Source: Cyanobacteria bacterium OH_CDB_58 (GTDB lineage: Bacteria; Cyanobacteriota; Vampirovibrionia; Gastranaerophilales; Gastranaerophilaceae). Taken from it: a DNA stretch of 5,690 nt. The DNA is taken from contig JAEZLC010000132.1 in the NCBI GenBank assembly GCA_023435965.1, positions 1-5,690 of the forward strand, read 5' to 3'. Below the pieces are notes generated by a model. The model was given only the letters and a program-made list of their open reading frames with translations, had not been told where the DNA came from and made no database searches. The position numbers were made by a program, and so were the translations under genes. The stretch's first letter is position 1; each line of letters opens with the position of its first letter. This document shows positions 5,292-5,690 of the stretch, one piece after another.

Positions 5292-5690
5292 ATGATGGAA
5301 AATAAAAGAGCGGTAAAATGGCTTGGGGCATCTCATTTTATATTAGATGCTTATTCTGGCTTTTTAAATCCGATACTACCTTTTATAGCGGCTAAATTGG
5401 GTATTACTATGGCAGTGGCTGCTCTTATGGTAAGTGCTTCCAGTCTGACATCATCTATTTCTCAACCCTTGTTCGGTATTATAGCGGATAAGTGGAAAAA
5501 AAGATTTTTCGTTTTTTGGGGCTTGATGTTCGCATCAATATTCTCGTCGCTTATTGGAATTGCAAATAACCTATGGACATTAGCATTTTGTATTGTTTTG
5601 GGAAGCATGGGGGTTTCTTTTTTCCATCCTCAGGCTACAAGTTTTGTTTCCTTCTTTTCCCCATCTAAAGAAGCCAGCAAAGACATGAGC
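5292..5690 (+). CDS. MFS transporter, fosmidomycin-resistance (Fsr) type, N-terminal part (cut by window edge)
   Basis: The frame opens with ATG ATG at 5292 and runs 133 codons to the window end without a stop. The protein begins MMENKRAVKWLGASHFILDA, followed by YSGFLNPILP (21-30), SQPLFGIIADKWKKR (57-71) and FFHPQ (110-114). An H-x-x-x-D-x-Y/x-S-G-F-x-x-P first helix, a Q-P-x-x-G-x-x-x-D loop and an F-H-P segment are typical of the Fsr-like branch of the major facilitator superfamily. About four membrane helices are visible (roughly 13-33, 41-62, 72-92 and 94-115), out of the usual twelve. These are inner-membrane drug or metabolite exporters; the substrate cannot be read from the sequence. 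Either of the two ATGs could be the start and no Shine-Dalgarno is seen. It follows purH by 34 bp with no terminator between them, so co-transcription is likely. Confidence 0.85.
   Translation, partial: MMENKRAVKWLGASHFILDAYSGFLNPILPFIAAKLGITMAVAALMVSASSLTSSISQPLFGIIADKWKKRFFVFWGLMFASIFSSLIGIANNLWTLAFCIVLGSMGVSFFHPQATSFVSFFSPSKEASKDMS

Overview
This window is AT-rich bacterial DNA; by eye G+C is roughly a third. It uses ordinary sigma70-type -10 boxes and the standard genetic code. It holds four complete genes and two genes cut by the window edges. No rRNA, tRNA, CRISPR array, insertion sequence or phage gene was seen. Taxonomy cannot be fixed from this alone. The base composition, the PurH sequence style and a small protein starting MQVSSVGFGN would fit an uncultured gut or aquatic lineage such as the Gastranaerophilales/Vampirovibrionia, but that is a weak inference.

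The left part (1-3149) looks like the end of a surface-polysaccharide locus. A truncated family-2 glycosyltransferase runs leftward from 463. Only 74 bp away, a 606-residue protein with two tandem family-2 glycosyltransferase domains runs rightward (538-2358). Both starts lack a Shine-Dalgarno sequence. Both have a -10-like hexamer ending exactly 6 nt before the ATG, so their mRNAs are probably leaderless. The tandem glycosyltransferase meets a leftward HpcH/HpaI (citrate-lyase-type) aldolase-like gene (2355-3149) tail to tail; the two stop codons share bases within TTAA, which leaves no room for a terminator between them.

The middle (3150-3712) starts with a 165-bp divergent control region that holds three perfect inverted repeats. 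The largest has 10-bp arms around 5 bp, and the next has 9-bp arms around 2 bp. This region separates the aldolase-like gene from an 80-residue protein of unknown function (3315-3557) with a strong ribosome-binding site. The small gene is followed by a GC-rich terminator-like hairpin and then an all-A/T hairpin.

The right part (3713-5690) holds purH, the bifunctional enzyme for the last two steps of IMP synthesis. It is followed after 34 bp by the start of an MFS transporter of the fosmidomycin-resistance (Fsr) type, probably in the same transcript. The housekeeping purH block has no evident functional link to the polysaccharide genes. The least explained part is the palindrome-rich divergent region together with the 80-residue protein.
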